Positions 1-6,196 of a stretch of 6,456 bases of DNA are shown one piece after another. The notes beneath the pieces are model-generated. The model was not told the origin of the DNA, made no database searches, and saw only the letters and a program-made list of their open reading frames with translations. This DNA is from Candidatus Hestiella acidicharens (GTDB lineage Archaea > Thermoproteota > Thermoprotei_A > Sulfolobales > Acidilobaceae). The stretch lies in contig WAJZ01000039.1 of NCBI GenBank assembly GCA_015523575.1, forward strand, positions 1 to 6,456, read 5' to 3'. Both the position numbers and the translations under genes were made by a program. The number at the start of each line of letters is the position of its first letter. The first letter of the stretch is position 1.

Positions 1-2
1 AG

Positions 3-10
3 TTTATAAT
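3..10 (+). promoter_or_regulatory. TATA box overlapping the first ATG of the phosphodiesterase gene
   Basis: TTTATAAT is a good archaeal TATA box. It overlaps the first ATG (position 9), so transcription from it would begin about 25-30 nt downstream, near positions 31-36, and that ATG would not be in the message. A GTG in frame at 36 would fit a leaderless transcript. The box is so close to the window edge that an upstream promoter and a longer message cannot be excluded. Confidence 0.4.
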
Positions 11-1169
11 GGTGTTTAGTTTGGAAAGCGAAATAGTGTATCCAGATTATGAAAATAGTGAAACAATATATGGAATGTCTTGCGGAATTGCGAGGTTCTT
101 TGACGTTAAAAGGGATTGTATGGTAGATCCTATGGAGATCTCCGGCAGAAGGCTAGTCTTTATTTTCTTAGATGGCGTTGGTTGGAGCCTATACAACAAG
201 ATCGGAATTCCTGTTAAGGGCGAGGTAAGAAAAATAAAGACGCTCTTCCCATCGACAACATCGACAGTTACAACAACCATTTTCACAGCTCAGACGCCGG
301 GAGAGCATGGCGTCTTGGGATATGTTATGTTTAACAAGAAATTGGGCGGAATAATAAACACGCTGAAATATAGATACGTTGCAGAAGGCGGCAACGATAC
401 AATAAGGAACCATATTCCATACATAAAGGCTTTTCCAATTAAGCCATGGGTACATGAGACCGAAAAGAGGATCATTTCCCTCTTGCCAAGTGCTATTTCA
501 ACCGGGGAGTTTGCAAGCACTATACATAAAGATCCAAGTAACGAAGAAAAAGCCTCTATAAAAGGGTACTTTAATGGTACGGATATGATTATAAATCTCC
601 ATGAAATCCTTTCTTCAGGAGTGTTTGATGGCATATTCGTTTATTATAGCTCTATCGACCACTTGGGCCACTTATACGGATATGAAAGCAACCTTGAAAG
701 TTACATAGTCTATGATATAAGGTGTATATTGGAGAAGCTCCTTCAATTAGCTCAAGAATACAGGCAAGATACCACCTTTATACTATTTGCAGACCATGGA
801 CAAGTTACCATAGAAAGGACATTTATATTAAACGAAGATAAAGAGCTCTTAGACTTGTTAGAGATACCACCCTATGGGGACTCAAGGGTTTTGTGGTTCA
901 GGACTAGGAATGATATAAGGGCATATCTACAGGAAAAATACAACCTATGGGTTTTAAGCAAGGAAGAAATAATAGGATCAAAGCTTTTGGGTAAGGTTGA
1001 TAGTGATGTTGCAAAAAACATGCTGGGCGACTATGTTGGAATCTCAAGGGATAGCAAAACAAGGTACATATACTCATATAGGGAAAATGATCCAAACCTT
1101 ACCTTTAAGGGCAACCATAGCGGCTTGAGCGAAAAAGAAATGTATGTACCGTTAATCAAAATAGAGTAA
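9..1169 (+). CDS. Alkaline-phosphatase-superfamily phosphodiesterase / nucleotide pyrophosphatase
   Basis: This 386-residue protein carries the full two-metal active site of the type I phosphodiesterase/nucleotide pyrophosphatase family. The first Asp is D55 in FIFLDGVGW. FPSTTSTVTTTIFTAQTPGEHG (split: FPSTTSTVTTT, IFTAQTPGEHG; residues 80-101) aligns position by position with the NPP nucleophile motif FPTKTFPNH, making T84 the probable nucleophile. D217 and H221 lie in SSIDHLGHLYG, D262 and H263 in FADHGQ, and H370 in KGNHSG near the C-terminus. The family hydrolyses phosphodiester or pyrophosphate bonds in nucleotides and related molecules; the substrate here is not readable. No signal peptide or membrane segment is visible, so it should be cytoplasmic. 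The first ATG overlaps a TATA box; the GTG at 36 (giving an N-terminus beginning xYPDYENS) is a credible true start. The gene is complete at its 3' end. It is followed by a transposon-derived spacer, not by an operon partner. Confidence 0.88.
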   Translation: MVFSLESEIVYPDYENSETIYGMSCGIARFFDVKRDCMVDPMEISGRRLVFIFLDGVGWSLYNKIGIPVKGEVRKIKTLFPSTTSTVTTTIFTAQTPGEHGVLGYVMFNKKLGGIINTLKYRYVAEGGNDTIRNHIPYIKAFPIKPWVHETEKRIISLLPSAISTGEFASTIHKDPSNEEKASIKGYFNGTDMIINLHEILSSGVFDGIFVYYSSIDHLGHLYGYESNLESYIVYDIRCILEKLLQLAQEYRQDTTFILFADHGQVTIERTFILNEDKELLDLLEIPPYGDSRVLWFRTRNDIRAYLQEKYNLWVLSKEEIIGSKLLGKVDSDVAKNMLGDYVGISRDSKTRYIYSYRENDPNLTFKGNHSGLSEKEMYVPLIKIE

Positions 1170-1232
1170 TTGTGTGGAGAGATTTGTGTTACCATTACAA
1201 CTGAAGGCTTTGCCTTTTAAGGCGGAGATGAA

Positions 1233-1242
1233 AGGTTTATAA
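1233..1242 (+). promoter_or_regulatory. TATA box ahead of the structured RNA region
   Basis: GGTTTATAAT contains the same TTTATAAT octamer as the one at 3-10. Counting about 26 nt from its centre places transcription start near 1264, directly before the CCCCC and first hairpin of the structured segment. It could be the old promoter of a lost tnpB gene or the present promoter of a small RNA. It lies just after the degenerate element end. Confidence 0.4.
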
Positions 1243-1336
1243 TTTGTGAACATATTTAAAAAGTCCCCCATAACCCCGAGTTTCCTAAATGAAATAGGGG
1301 ATAACTTGGAATAGATACAAAATAAGGCACCTCTGA

Positions 1337-1417
1337 GCAGTTCGACTGCCTCGCAGGTGTATCCCGAATAGGTGCTGGGAATTGATGAATGCCCTAAAGG
1401 GAACCCTCACCCTTTAG
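1337..1417 (+). pseudogene. Possible 3' tail of a lost tnpB gene
   Basis: After a TGA at 1334-1336 a short frame is open for 26 codons and stops at TAG 1415-1417, inside hairpin D. It ends ELMNALKGTLTL. In autonomous elements of this type the tnpB stop codon typically lies within or next to the right-end hairpin, so this may be the decayed C-terminal tail of TnpB. It is too short to prove: no zinc-ribbon or RuvC residues are left. Chance is a real alternative. Confidence 0.25.
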
Positions 1418-1420
1418 GGC
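1391..1420 (+). repeat. Perfect 11-bp inverted repeat (right-end hairpin)
   Basis: GCCCTAAAGGG at 1391-1401 is the exact reverse complement of CCCTTTAGGGC at 1410-1420, with AACCCTCA as the loop. The following GGGGAGAAGGTCAG gives it the look of an IS200/IS605 right end. There is no T-run after it, so it is not a conventional intrinsic terminator. Confidence 0.8.
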
Positions 1421-1451
1421 GGGGAGAAGGTCAGTACGATCACGGCTTACC

Positions 1452-1461
1452 TTTTTTATAT
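1452..1461 (+). promoter_or_regulatory. TATA box of the crotonase gene
   Basis: TTTTTTATAT lies about 50 nt ahead of the preferred ATG (1508). Transcription would start near 1483, leaving a leader of about 25 nt that contains the SD site at 1494-1500. The box sits only about 20 nt downstream of the element-like end, so the insertion, if real, landed just upstream of this core promoter. Confidence 0.5.
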
Positions 1462-1493
1462 CTTTGATTATTGATAACAATAGTAAAAAGTTC

Positions 1494-1500
1494 GGGTGAT
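1494..1500 (+). promoter_or_regulatory. Shine-Dalgarno site that decides the crotonase start
   Basis: GGGTGAT contains GGTGAT, which is complementary to the conserved 3' end of archaeal 16S rRNA. It ends 7 nt before ATG 1508, the right spacing. The upstream in-frame starts GTG 1496 and ATG 1499 lie inside this site and so are unlikely to be used. Confidence 0.65.
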
Positions 1501-1507
1501 GGTTTGT

Positions 1508-2344
1508 ATGAGTAAAGACACGGTAATTTATGATATGAGGGGACACGTCGCAATTATAACTATAAACAGGCCAGACGTTGATAATTGTATAGATCCTGAG
1601 ACAAATTTCAAGCTTTCAGAAGCTTGGAGTAGGTTTAAAGATGATGACAATGCCTATGTTGCGATTATCACAGGTGCAGGGGATCGTGCGTTTTCAACGG
1701 GCGCTGACCTTAAGAGATGGGGTGACTTTATAAGGTCGAGGAAGGTGAACTGGTTCAGGAAAAACGCCTATTATGGACCTGGATTCGGTGGTTTGACAAG
1801 AGGTATGGATATATTTAAGCCAATAATCGCTGCCATTAATGGAATGTGCTATGCAGGTGGCCTAGAGATAGCCTTAGCCGCCGATATAAGGATAGCTGCG
1901 GAGCATGCCAAATTTGGCGTTTTGAACAGGAGGTGGAACGTCGGTCTAGGGGATGGTGGTACCCAGAGGCTTTGGAGGGTTGTAGGTTTAGGAAGGGCGC
2001 TTGAAATGATACTTACTGGTAAGGAAATAGATGCACGGGAAGCATATAGGATCGGTTTGGTCAACGAGGTCGTACAGAAGGAAAAACTAATGGAAAGGTC
2101 ATTGGATTTGGCTGAAACAATAGCCTCTTATCCCCAAGGTGCTATAAGAACCGATAAAGAAGCGTTGATCAGGGGCTTGGGGAGGCAACTAGAGGATGGG
2201 CTTAGGTTAGAAAACTTATTGTTCTGGAACCTCTTATTGAACAGGGATTTTTTCGAGGGCATGGATGCCTTCAAGGAAAAGAGGAAGCCTATGTATACTA
2301 ACGAGAATGAAAAACTGGGTGATGTAATAAAAAAGAAAAGCTAA
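1508..2344 (+). CDS. Enoyl-CoA hydratase/isomerase (crotonase) family protein
   Basis: Counted from ATG 1508 the protein has 278 residues, slightly longer than the usual 255-265 for a single-domain crotonase. The fold signatures are in order: an N-terminal beta hairpin ending in TINRPDVDNCID, the first oxyanion-hole loop AFSTGADLK (around residues 61-69), the second loop NGMCYAGGLEIALAADIRIA (111-130), GLGDGGTQRLWR (146-157), TGKEIDAREAYRIGLVNEVV (170-189), and the C-terminal EGMDAFKEKRKP. These enzymes bind acyl-CoA thioesters and stabilise an enolate. E120 matches the first catalytic Glu of rat hydratase (E144), but the position of the second (E164, in FGQPE) is N140 in FGVLNRRW, followed by GDGG. 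That places it in the subgroup with an RRW/CRR-type motif, so plain hydration of enoyl-CoA cannot be assumed; isomerase, hydrolase or lyase chemistry is possible. It has its own promoter and SD site, is followed by a T-rich terminator region, and has no operon partner in the window. Confidence 0.88.
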   Translation: MSKDTVIYDMRGHVAIITINRPDVDNCIDPETNFKLSEAWSRFKDDDNAYVAIITGAGDRAFSTGADLKRWGDFIRSRKVNWFRKNAYYGPGFGGLTRGMDIFKPIIAAINGMCYAGGLEIALAADIRIAAEHAKFGVLNRRWNVGLGDGGTQRLWRVVGLGRALEMILTGKEIDAREAYRIGLVNEVVQKEKLMERSLDLAETIASYPQGAIRTDKEALIRGLGRQLEDGLRLENLLFWNLLLNRDFFEGMDAFKEKRKPMYTNENEKLGDVIKKKS

Positions 2345-2595
2345 AAAGGCATGATAAGCTCTCAAGGTGTGCTATATTAACTTTGCTTTTTAGGCTTTTG
2401 TCACTAGGCAGGATAGCTGTAAGTATAGTCGCAATGAACAATTTCTCCTAGGCGTTACCATGGGCTTGTATAAAAATGAATTAGAATGAATGCATGGAGA
2501 GGAACGGCGATGCTTAAGGACTATATGAGTTTCTAGCAGTTTTTGTTAAGTTGTCTTTGGTTAGAAAAATCCAGACTTTTCATAATCATTTAATA
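2345..2595. other. Intergenic spacer without a recognisable gene
   Basis: This part of the spacer between the crotonase and the transporter contains only very short open frames, such as an 8-codon one at 2510 after GGAGAGG. I see no tRNA, CRISPR repeat or element end in it. It is AT-rich, with a T-rich patch at its left end. A decayed gene fragment is possible but nothing recognisable remains. Confidence 0.5.
2381..2399 (+). terminator. T-rich termination region after the crotonase gene
   Basis: CTTTGCTTTTTAGGCTTTT supplies several short T-runs about 40 nt after the stop codon, as expected for archaeal termination on U-rich RNA. GCTTTTTAG (2386-2394) can also pair with CTAAAAAGGC at 2341-2350, with one bulged G, which straddles the stop codon. 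Confidence 0.4.
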
Positions 2596-2625
2596 CTTTT
2601 TGGATAAGGTCTTTTTGGATAAGGT
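2596..2625 (+). repeat. Perfect 15-bp tandem duplication upstream of the transporter promoter
   Basis: CTTTTTGGATAAGGT occurs at 2596-2610 and again, without any gap or mismatch, at 2611-2625, followed by CT. It ends 6-7 nt before the TATA box, the place where archaeal activators and repressors often bind. It could be a paired operator site or a replication slip. Confidence 0.85.
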
Positions 2626-2630
2626 CTAAG

Positions 2631-2639
2631 CTTTAAATT
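2631..2639 (+). promoter_or_regulatory. TATA box of the MMPL transporter gene
   Basis: CTTTAAATT is a plausible archaeal TATA box centred near 2635. Transcription would start close to 2660, leaving a leader of only about 10 nt before ATG 2670. The G-rich GGGGGTAAT at 2661-2669 touches the start codon too closely to be a normal SD site, so translation is probably close to leaderless. Confidence 0.5.
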
Positions 2640-2669
2640 CCTAGCTTATTATTTTTTAATGGGGGTAAT

Positions 2670-5600
2670 ATGTATAGCAGAAATAGAAATACAGCATACA
2701 TAATTATAGCAGTTGCTCTGATATTAGCAATAGGCTTCTATCCATTCATGTCAAAGATAAACAGCGTTGTTTCAACAAATGAATCTTCCATGCTGCCTAA
2801 GAACGTCGAGAGCATAGAGGCTATGAACATAGTTGAAAAGGAAAGCAACTTGAGCAATCAGAGCAACGTTATTTATTTAGTAACAGGAGTCCCGACAAAT
2901 TTATCAAGTTTCTATAAGCTTAACGGTACAATAAAAATAAAAGGGCAAAGTTGGCTATCCATAATGAACTCGACATATTTTCATATAGAAAATACTTCTA
3001 GGTTTCTACTAAACACAAGCCTCTCGGTAGCTAATGGTATAAAAGGGTTGTGGTCAAGCGCAATAAATTTAACATATAAACTGAGGGCGTTAAAGCAGAA
3101 CGCCTTGTTAGTCTCTTCCTTGATCAGAAATACCGATTATATATACAGCAACTATTATGCCATGGGAGAGAACCTCAATAGAGCGTACGCATCGTTAAAA
3201 CCCAAGCTGGTCTATTATGGGGATGCAACAAATAACATTTCTATGGCCTATGAATCCATTTACTTTAATTCGCTAAGGGCTGAATATATACTAAAAGAAA
3301 CGAACGCATATAAAACCATGAACTTGACCAAAGCTGATATAATGAAGGTCATTGAGGGTTCACCAAAGATAGGTAGTATAGAACCTCCAAGCCCAGAGCT
3401 TATAGGGGCACTATTTAAATACACTTTATTAAATGGGGGGCCATCGGAGTTTAATAATAGGCTCGCGAACAACTTCACGTATGAAATCCTTTATGAGGAA
3501 CTGAACCAGAGCGGAAAGCTAAGCGCCGTACCCCTTCTGAAGGCATACAGCAAAAACTTCTACAACATCTCATCTCAATACCCTATCCAATTGCTCATGA
3601 ATAACCTTACAATAGCAAACCAATACAAGCTATATTATATCGTTAAGGGGGTTGCGAAGTACTCCAGCGTGGAAACGTTCAAAGACATCTTGTCACTCTT
3701 TCCAGTAAAGAATAGAAATGAATCGCAATTAATCCAATACATCGGCCTAGAATATGCGGAAAACGGATTTAATGAAAGTGAGCTTGAACCGATAATACAA
3801 AACGTGACTTATAAAATGCTTTCCTCAAAGGTTCCAAGGCAAGTGGCGAAAGGTTTATCATATTTTATTGCAAACAACAACTTTTCAAAGGAGGTTGCAG
3901 CTAAATACGCAGCAAAAACTGTGCTCAGTTATCTTCCTTCACAGTATGAAAACTACTCCTCAATAATATCGAATCATATACCAACCTTGCTTTTAAAATA
4001 CGATAGAAACGCCTCTATGTCCATATATACAAATAAAACCCTTTCCTATGTCATTTCAGCCAATTTAATTTCCCACATGACAAACACAAGCCCAAAGATT
4101 CCTGAAGAGCTCCTGAAGGGGGTCTCACCGTATTACCTATCTATATCGATAATAAACCAGAGCATAAATAACAGCAAAGCGAAGATGCTTCTAGGAGAAT
4201 TGAGGCATCCAATATATAACTATACGGCTTTGCTAGGAGTAATGCCAGAGATCTTGAATGATAGCTTGGTAAGGCTAGGATTTCCTACAAACATAACCCC
4301 GCTTTTGACTTCCTCAACAATGAAAATACTTAAAAACGAATCTACCTTTAGCAATGAGCTGAAATATATGTCTCAAAGGCTCTTCAACAAAACTTATAAT
4401 ACAATAATGAAGAAGGTTAAAGGGGTATTGGTTCAGAACAACTACGATGGCTTTATAGTATTTGTTTCTAAAAACTTGTCCTATTCAAAGGCCTTAGATT
4501 ACAAGGACAAAATTCTCTCTGAGTTAAAATGGAAAGGGTTTTCAAACGCAAGCGTTATGTTGACTGGAACTCAAATCCTAAACTACGAGCTTAAGAATTC
4601 GTCCATGAAGAGCATCTCGGAAAGCAATTACATAAGCACTATTTTGGTGCTGGTAATACTTGCAATAGTCCTTGGGGGTATAGTAGCTGTTGCAATTCCT
4701 TTCGTTGGAATAGGGATAGGCCTCGTAATCGCTTTGGGATTGGGCTATATACTGGCAAGTCACAACGTCTTGTCATTAAACTCTATAAGCAGGACACTCA
4801 TGTACATGGCAGGCCTTGGACTTGGAATAGACTACTCTAGCCTGATATCAAAAAGGTTCAGGGAAGAATACAAAAAGACAGGTAACTCTAGGGTCTCTGC
4901 TGAAAACGCTTTAAAGAAGAGCTGGAGGGCAGTCATAACTGGGGCTTTAACTGCAGCCATAGGTTTTGGCTCGATGGCCATAGCGAAGAATTTCCCCTTT
5001 TTGGCAAGCTTAGGGGAAGCTGCACCAATATCAATCCTAATAACTATGGCCACGAGCTTGACGGTGATACCTTCCCTTTTGGCAATAATAGGGGGTAGTA
5101 GAATCGTTTGGTGGCCTTCTAGAATTAAAGCCAGCAGTGTCAGCAAAGGTGGGGAAGTAAAGAAAGTAAGAAAGGCTAGGTCAAAGGGATTTGCAGAGAG
5201 GTCTGCAATTATATTAGCAATAGTAGTCATCCTGCTCATACCTTCCCTTTACATCTACGGAACCTTTAAAGGGAGCTATGACTTTACGTTGATGATGCCT
5301 CAAAGCTCTGGGGCCGTTACTGCCCTCCACTACTTATCAAGCAAGTACGCCTCTGGCGTGATGTACCCTGACTATATAGTAGCGAATAACGTTACTGTCC
5401 TCAAGGAAATAAATCAATCAATATACAGGCTCAGTTGCGTCCATTCAACCCAGCTAATAAACGCAAGCAAGCCAATACTTCAGGTCACGTTATCAGTATA
5501 TCCCCTAGGGAAAGAAGCAATATCATGCACAAACGCCATTAGGGAGGCTGCAAGAAGCTTATCTACTCATGCGCTCGTTGGTGGGGAGGCTGCAATCAAC

Positions 5601-6161
5601 CTAGACCTCAAAAATATCGTGTATCATAGCTTTTATCATCTCGTATATCCGGTAGCGATAATATTGATGTTTGTTGTGTTGCTAATATTCTTTGGAAGCG
5701 TTCCCATGGCATTAGCAGCTCTGGGAAGCGTGGTATTTTCGGCGATCTTTGGGAGCACATTAGCTATTGAATTATATAGATTCTTGGGAATAACCCTTCC
5801 GTGGTACCTGCCAATAGTAGTCTTTACGGCAATCTTAGGCGTTGGGATGGATTACAACAGCTTCATGATAAACAGGATAAGGGAGGAGAGCGAATATAAT
5901 GATGTCAAAGAAGCAGTTTCTATTGCGATGAGCAGGATAGGGGTTTTAGTTATAGGACTATCAATAATAATGGCTGGGGCCTTCTCTGGGTTGCTAGCCT
6001 TTTCTGCTCCTGGTTTTAGGGGAATGGGAGTAGCACTGATGAGTGGCGTGCTAATAGCAGGCCTTATGGCATCTTTCCTATTTACACCAACGATAGCATA
6101 CCTTCTTGGAAAACATGCTTGGTGGCCCTCAAAAGTATCAAAGAAAGAGGAAAGTAGATAA
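2670..6161 (+). CDS. MMPL-type RND transporter with a giant N-glycosylated ectodomain
   Basis: The 1163-residue protein has the two-half, 12-helix plan of the MMPL/RND superfamily. TM1 is at about 9-28. A long extracellular region follows (about 30-652), then TM2-TM6 (655-812), TM7 (about 845-865), a second loop of about 120 residues, and TM8-TM12 (about 990-1147). Each half has the family signature in its fourth helix: GLGIDYSSLISKRFREE with D721 and GVGMDYNSFMINRIREE with D1061, the probable proton-relay Asp residues. Each half also ends in WWPS (814-817 and 1151-1154), showing the internal duplication. The family exports lipids and other hydrophobic compounds using the ion gradient; the substrate here is unknown. 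The first porter domain begins normally (SMLPKNVESIEAM, NVIYLVTG at 66-73) and resumes at YDGFIVFV (592) and VMLTGTQ. Between them lies an insertion of roughly 480 residues, mostly helical in appearance. About 33 N-x-S/T sequons fall in the first loop and 3 in the second, none in helices or cytoplasmic loops. The ATG is the only sensible start because TM1 follows at once. Confidence 0.9.
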   Translation: MYSRNRNTAYIIIAVALILAIGFYPFMSKINSVVSTNESSMLPKNVESIEAMNIVEKESNLSNQSNVIYLVTGVPTNLSSFYKLNGTIKIKGQSWLSIMNSTYFHIENTSRFLLNTSLSVANGIKGLWSSAINLTYKLRALKQNALLVSSLIRNTDYIYSNYYAMGENLNRAYASLKPKLVYYGDATNNISMAYESIYFNSLRAEYILKETNAYKTMNLTKADIMKVIEGSPKIGSIEPPSPELIGALFKYTLLNGGPSEFNNRLANNFTYEILYEELNQSGKLSAVPLLKAYSKNFYNISSQYPIQLLMNNLTIANQYKLYYIVKGVAKYSSVETFKDILSLFPVKNRNESQLIQYIGLEYAENGFNESELEPIIQNVTYKMLSSKVPRQVAKGLSYFIANNNFSKEVAAKYAAKTVLSYLPSQYENYSSIISNHIPTLLLKYDRNASMSIYTNKTLSYVISANLISHMTNTSPKIPEELLKGVSPYYLSISIINQSINNSKAKMLLGELRHPIYNYTALLGVMPEILNDSLVRLGFPTNITPLLTSSTMKILKNESTFSNELKYMSQRLFNKTYNTIMKKVKGVLVQNNYDGFIVFVSKNLSYSKALDYKDKILSELKWKGFSNASVMLTGTQILNYELKNSSMKSISESNYISTILVLVILAIVLGGIVAVAIPFVGIGIGLVIALGLGYILASHNVLSLNSISRTLMYMAGLGLGIDYSSLISKRFREEYKKTGNSRVSAENALKKSWRAVITGALTAAIGFGSMAIAKNFPFLASLGEAAPISILITMATSLTVIPSLLAIIGGSRIVWWPSRIKASSVSKGGEVKKVRKARSKGFAERSAIILAIVVILLIPSLYIYGTFKGSYDFTLMMPQSSGAVTALHYLSSKYASGVMYPDYIVANNVTVLKEINQSIYRLSCVHSTQLINASKPILQVTLSVYPLGKEAISCTNAIREAARSLSTHALVGGEAAINLDLKNIVYHSFYHLVYPVAIILMFVVLLIFFGSVPMALAALGSVVFSAIFGSTLAIELYRFLGITLPWYLPIVVFTAILGVGMDYNSFMINRIREESEYNDVKEAVSIAMSRIGVLVIGLSIIMAGAFSGLLAFSAPGFRGMGVALMSGVLIAGLMASFLFTPTIAYLLGKHAWWPSKVSKKEESR

Positions 6162-6168
6162 GATCCAA

Positions 6169-6196
6169 TTTTTTATAACCTTAGCCCTTTTTCTTT
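6169..6196 (+). terminator. T-rich terminator of the transporter gene
   Basis: A run of six T (6169-6174) starts 8 nt after the stop codon, followed by TTTTTCTTT at 6188-6196. Two U-rich tracts in the transcript without a hairpin are the usual archaeal terminator. Confidence 0.55.

Larger units (their letters stand above)
1203..1434 (+). mobile_element. Remnant of IS200/IS605-type element end(s), no transposase or TnpB gene
   Basis: The gap between the phosphodiesterase and the crotonase contains two successive motifs of the kind found at the right ends of IS200/IS605 and tnpB-only elements: a GC-rich hairpin followed by a purine-rich GGGGAG-like tail. The downstream one is well formed (stem 1391-1401 with 1410-1420, tail 1421-1434). 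The upstream one (about 1203-1236) is weaker: short stems are possible between AAGGC 1204-1208 or 1219-1223 and GCCTT 1212-1216, then GGCGGAGATGAAAGG. No tnpA or tnpB open frame remains between them, so this is either a decayed insertion or a small non-autonomous derivative. The assignment rests on recalled resemblance to archaeal IS605 ends and on structure, not on a search. The outer limits are approximate. Confidence 0.5.
1264..1434 (+). ncRNA. Candidate omega-RNA (TnpB guide scaffold)-like structured RNA
   Basis: Four consecutive hairpins can be drawn by hand. A: CCCC 1274-1277 with GGGG 1297-1300, then TTTC 1281-1284 with GAAA 1291-1294. B: CACCT 1328-1332 with AGGTG 1355-1359, GAG 1335-1337 with CTC 1350-1352 and CAG 1338-1340 with CTG 1346-1348 around a TTCGA loop. 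C: TCCC 1362-1365 with GGGA 1377-1380. D: a perfect 11-bp stem, 1391-1401 with 1410-1420, and an 8-nt loop. The segment ends in GGGGAGAAGGTCAG. In IS605-family elements the omega-RNA spans the 3' end of tnpB plus the right end, and the guide is the flanking DNA; by that logic the guide here would start near 1435. No tnpB is present in the window, so any activity would need a TnpB supplied in trans. Transcription is inferred from the TATA box at 1233-1242 only. Confidence 0.45.

Noticed and set aside
290..634. Antisense open frame of 114 codons within the phosphodiesterase gene.
   Set aside because: The + strand frame carries the catalytic motifs in exactly this stretch; the antisense frame has no supporting signals.
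1337..1352. GCAGTTCGACTGCC looks like a tRNA T-arm.
   Set aside because: No acceptor stem, D-arm, anticodon arm or CCA-compatible end surrounds it; it is better explained as the loop of hairpin B.
1391..1434. Intrinsic terminator for the phosphodiesterase gene.
   Set aside because: The stem is followed by a G-rich tail, not a T-run, and lies more than 220 nt after the stop codon.
2510..2536. Eight-codon frame after GGAGAGG.
   Set aside because: Too short to support as a gene; no promoter and no recognisable product.
4832..5239. Antisense open frame of 135 codons within the transporter gene.
   Set aside because: It mirrors the codon bias of the well-supported + strand gene, has no promoter or SD site and no recognisable domain.
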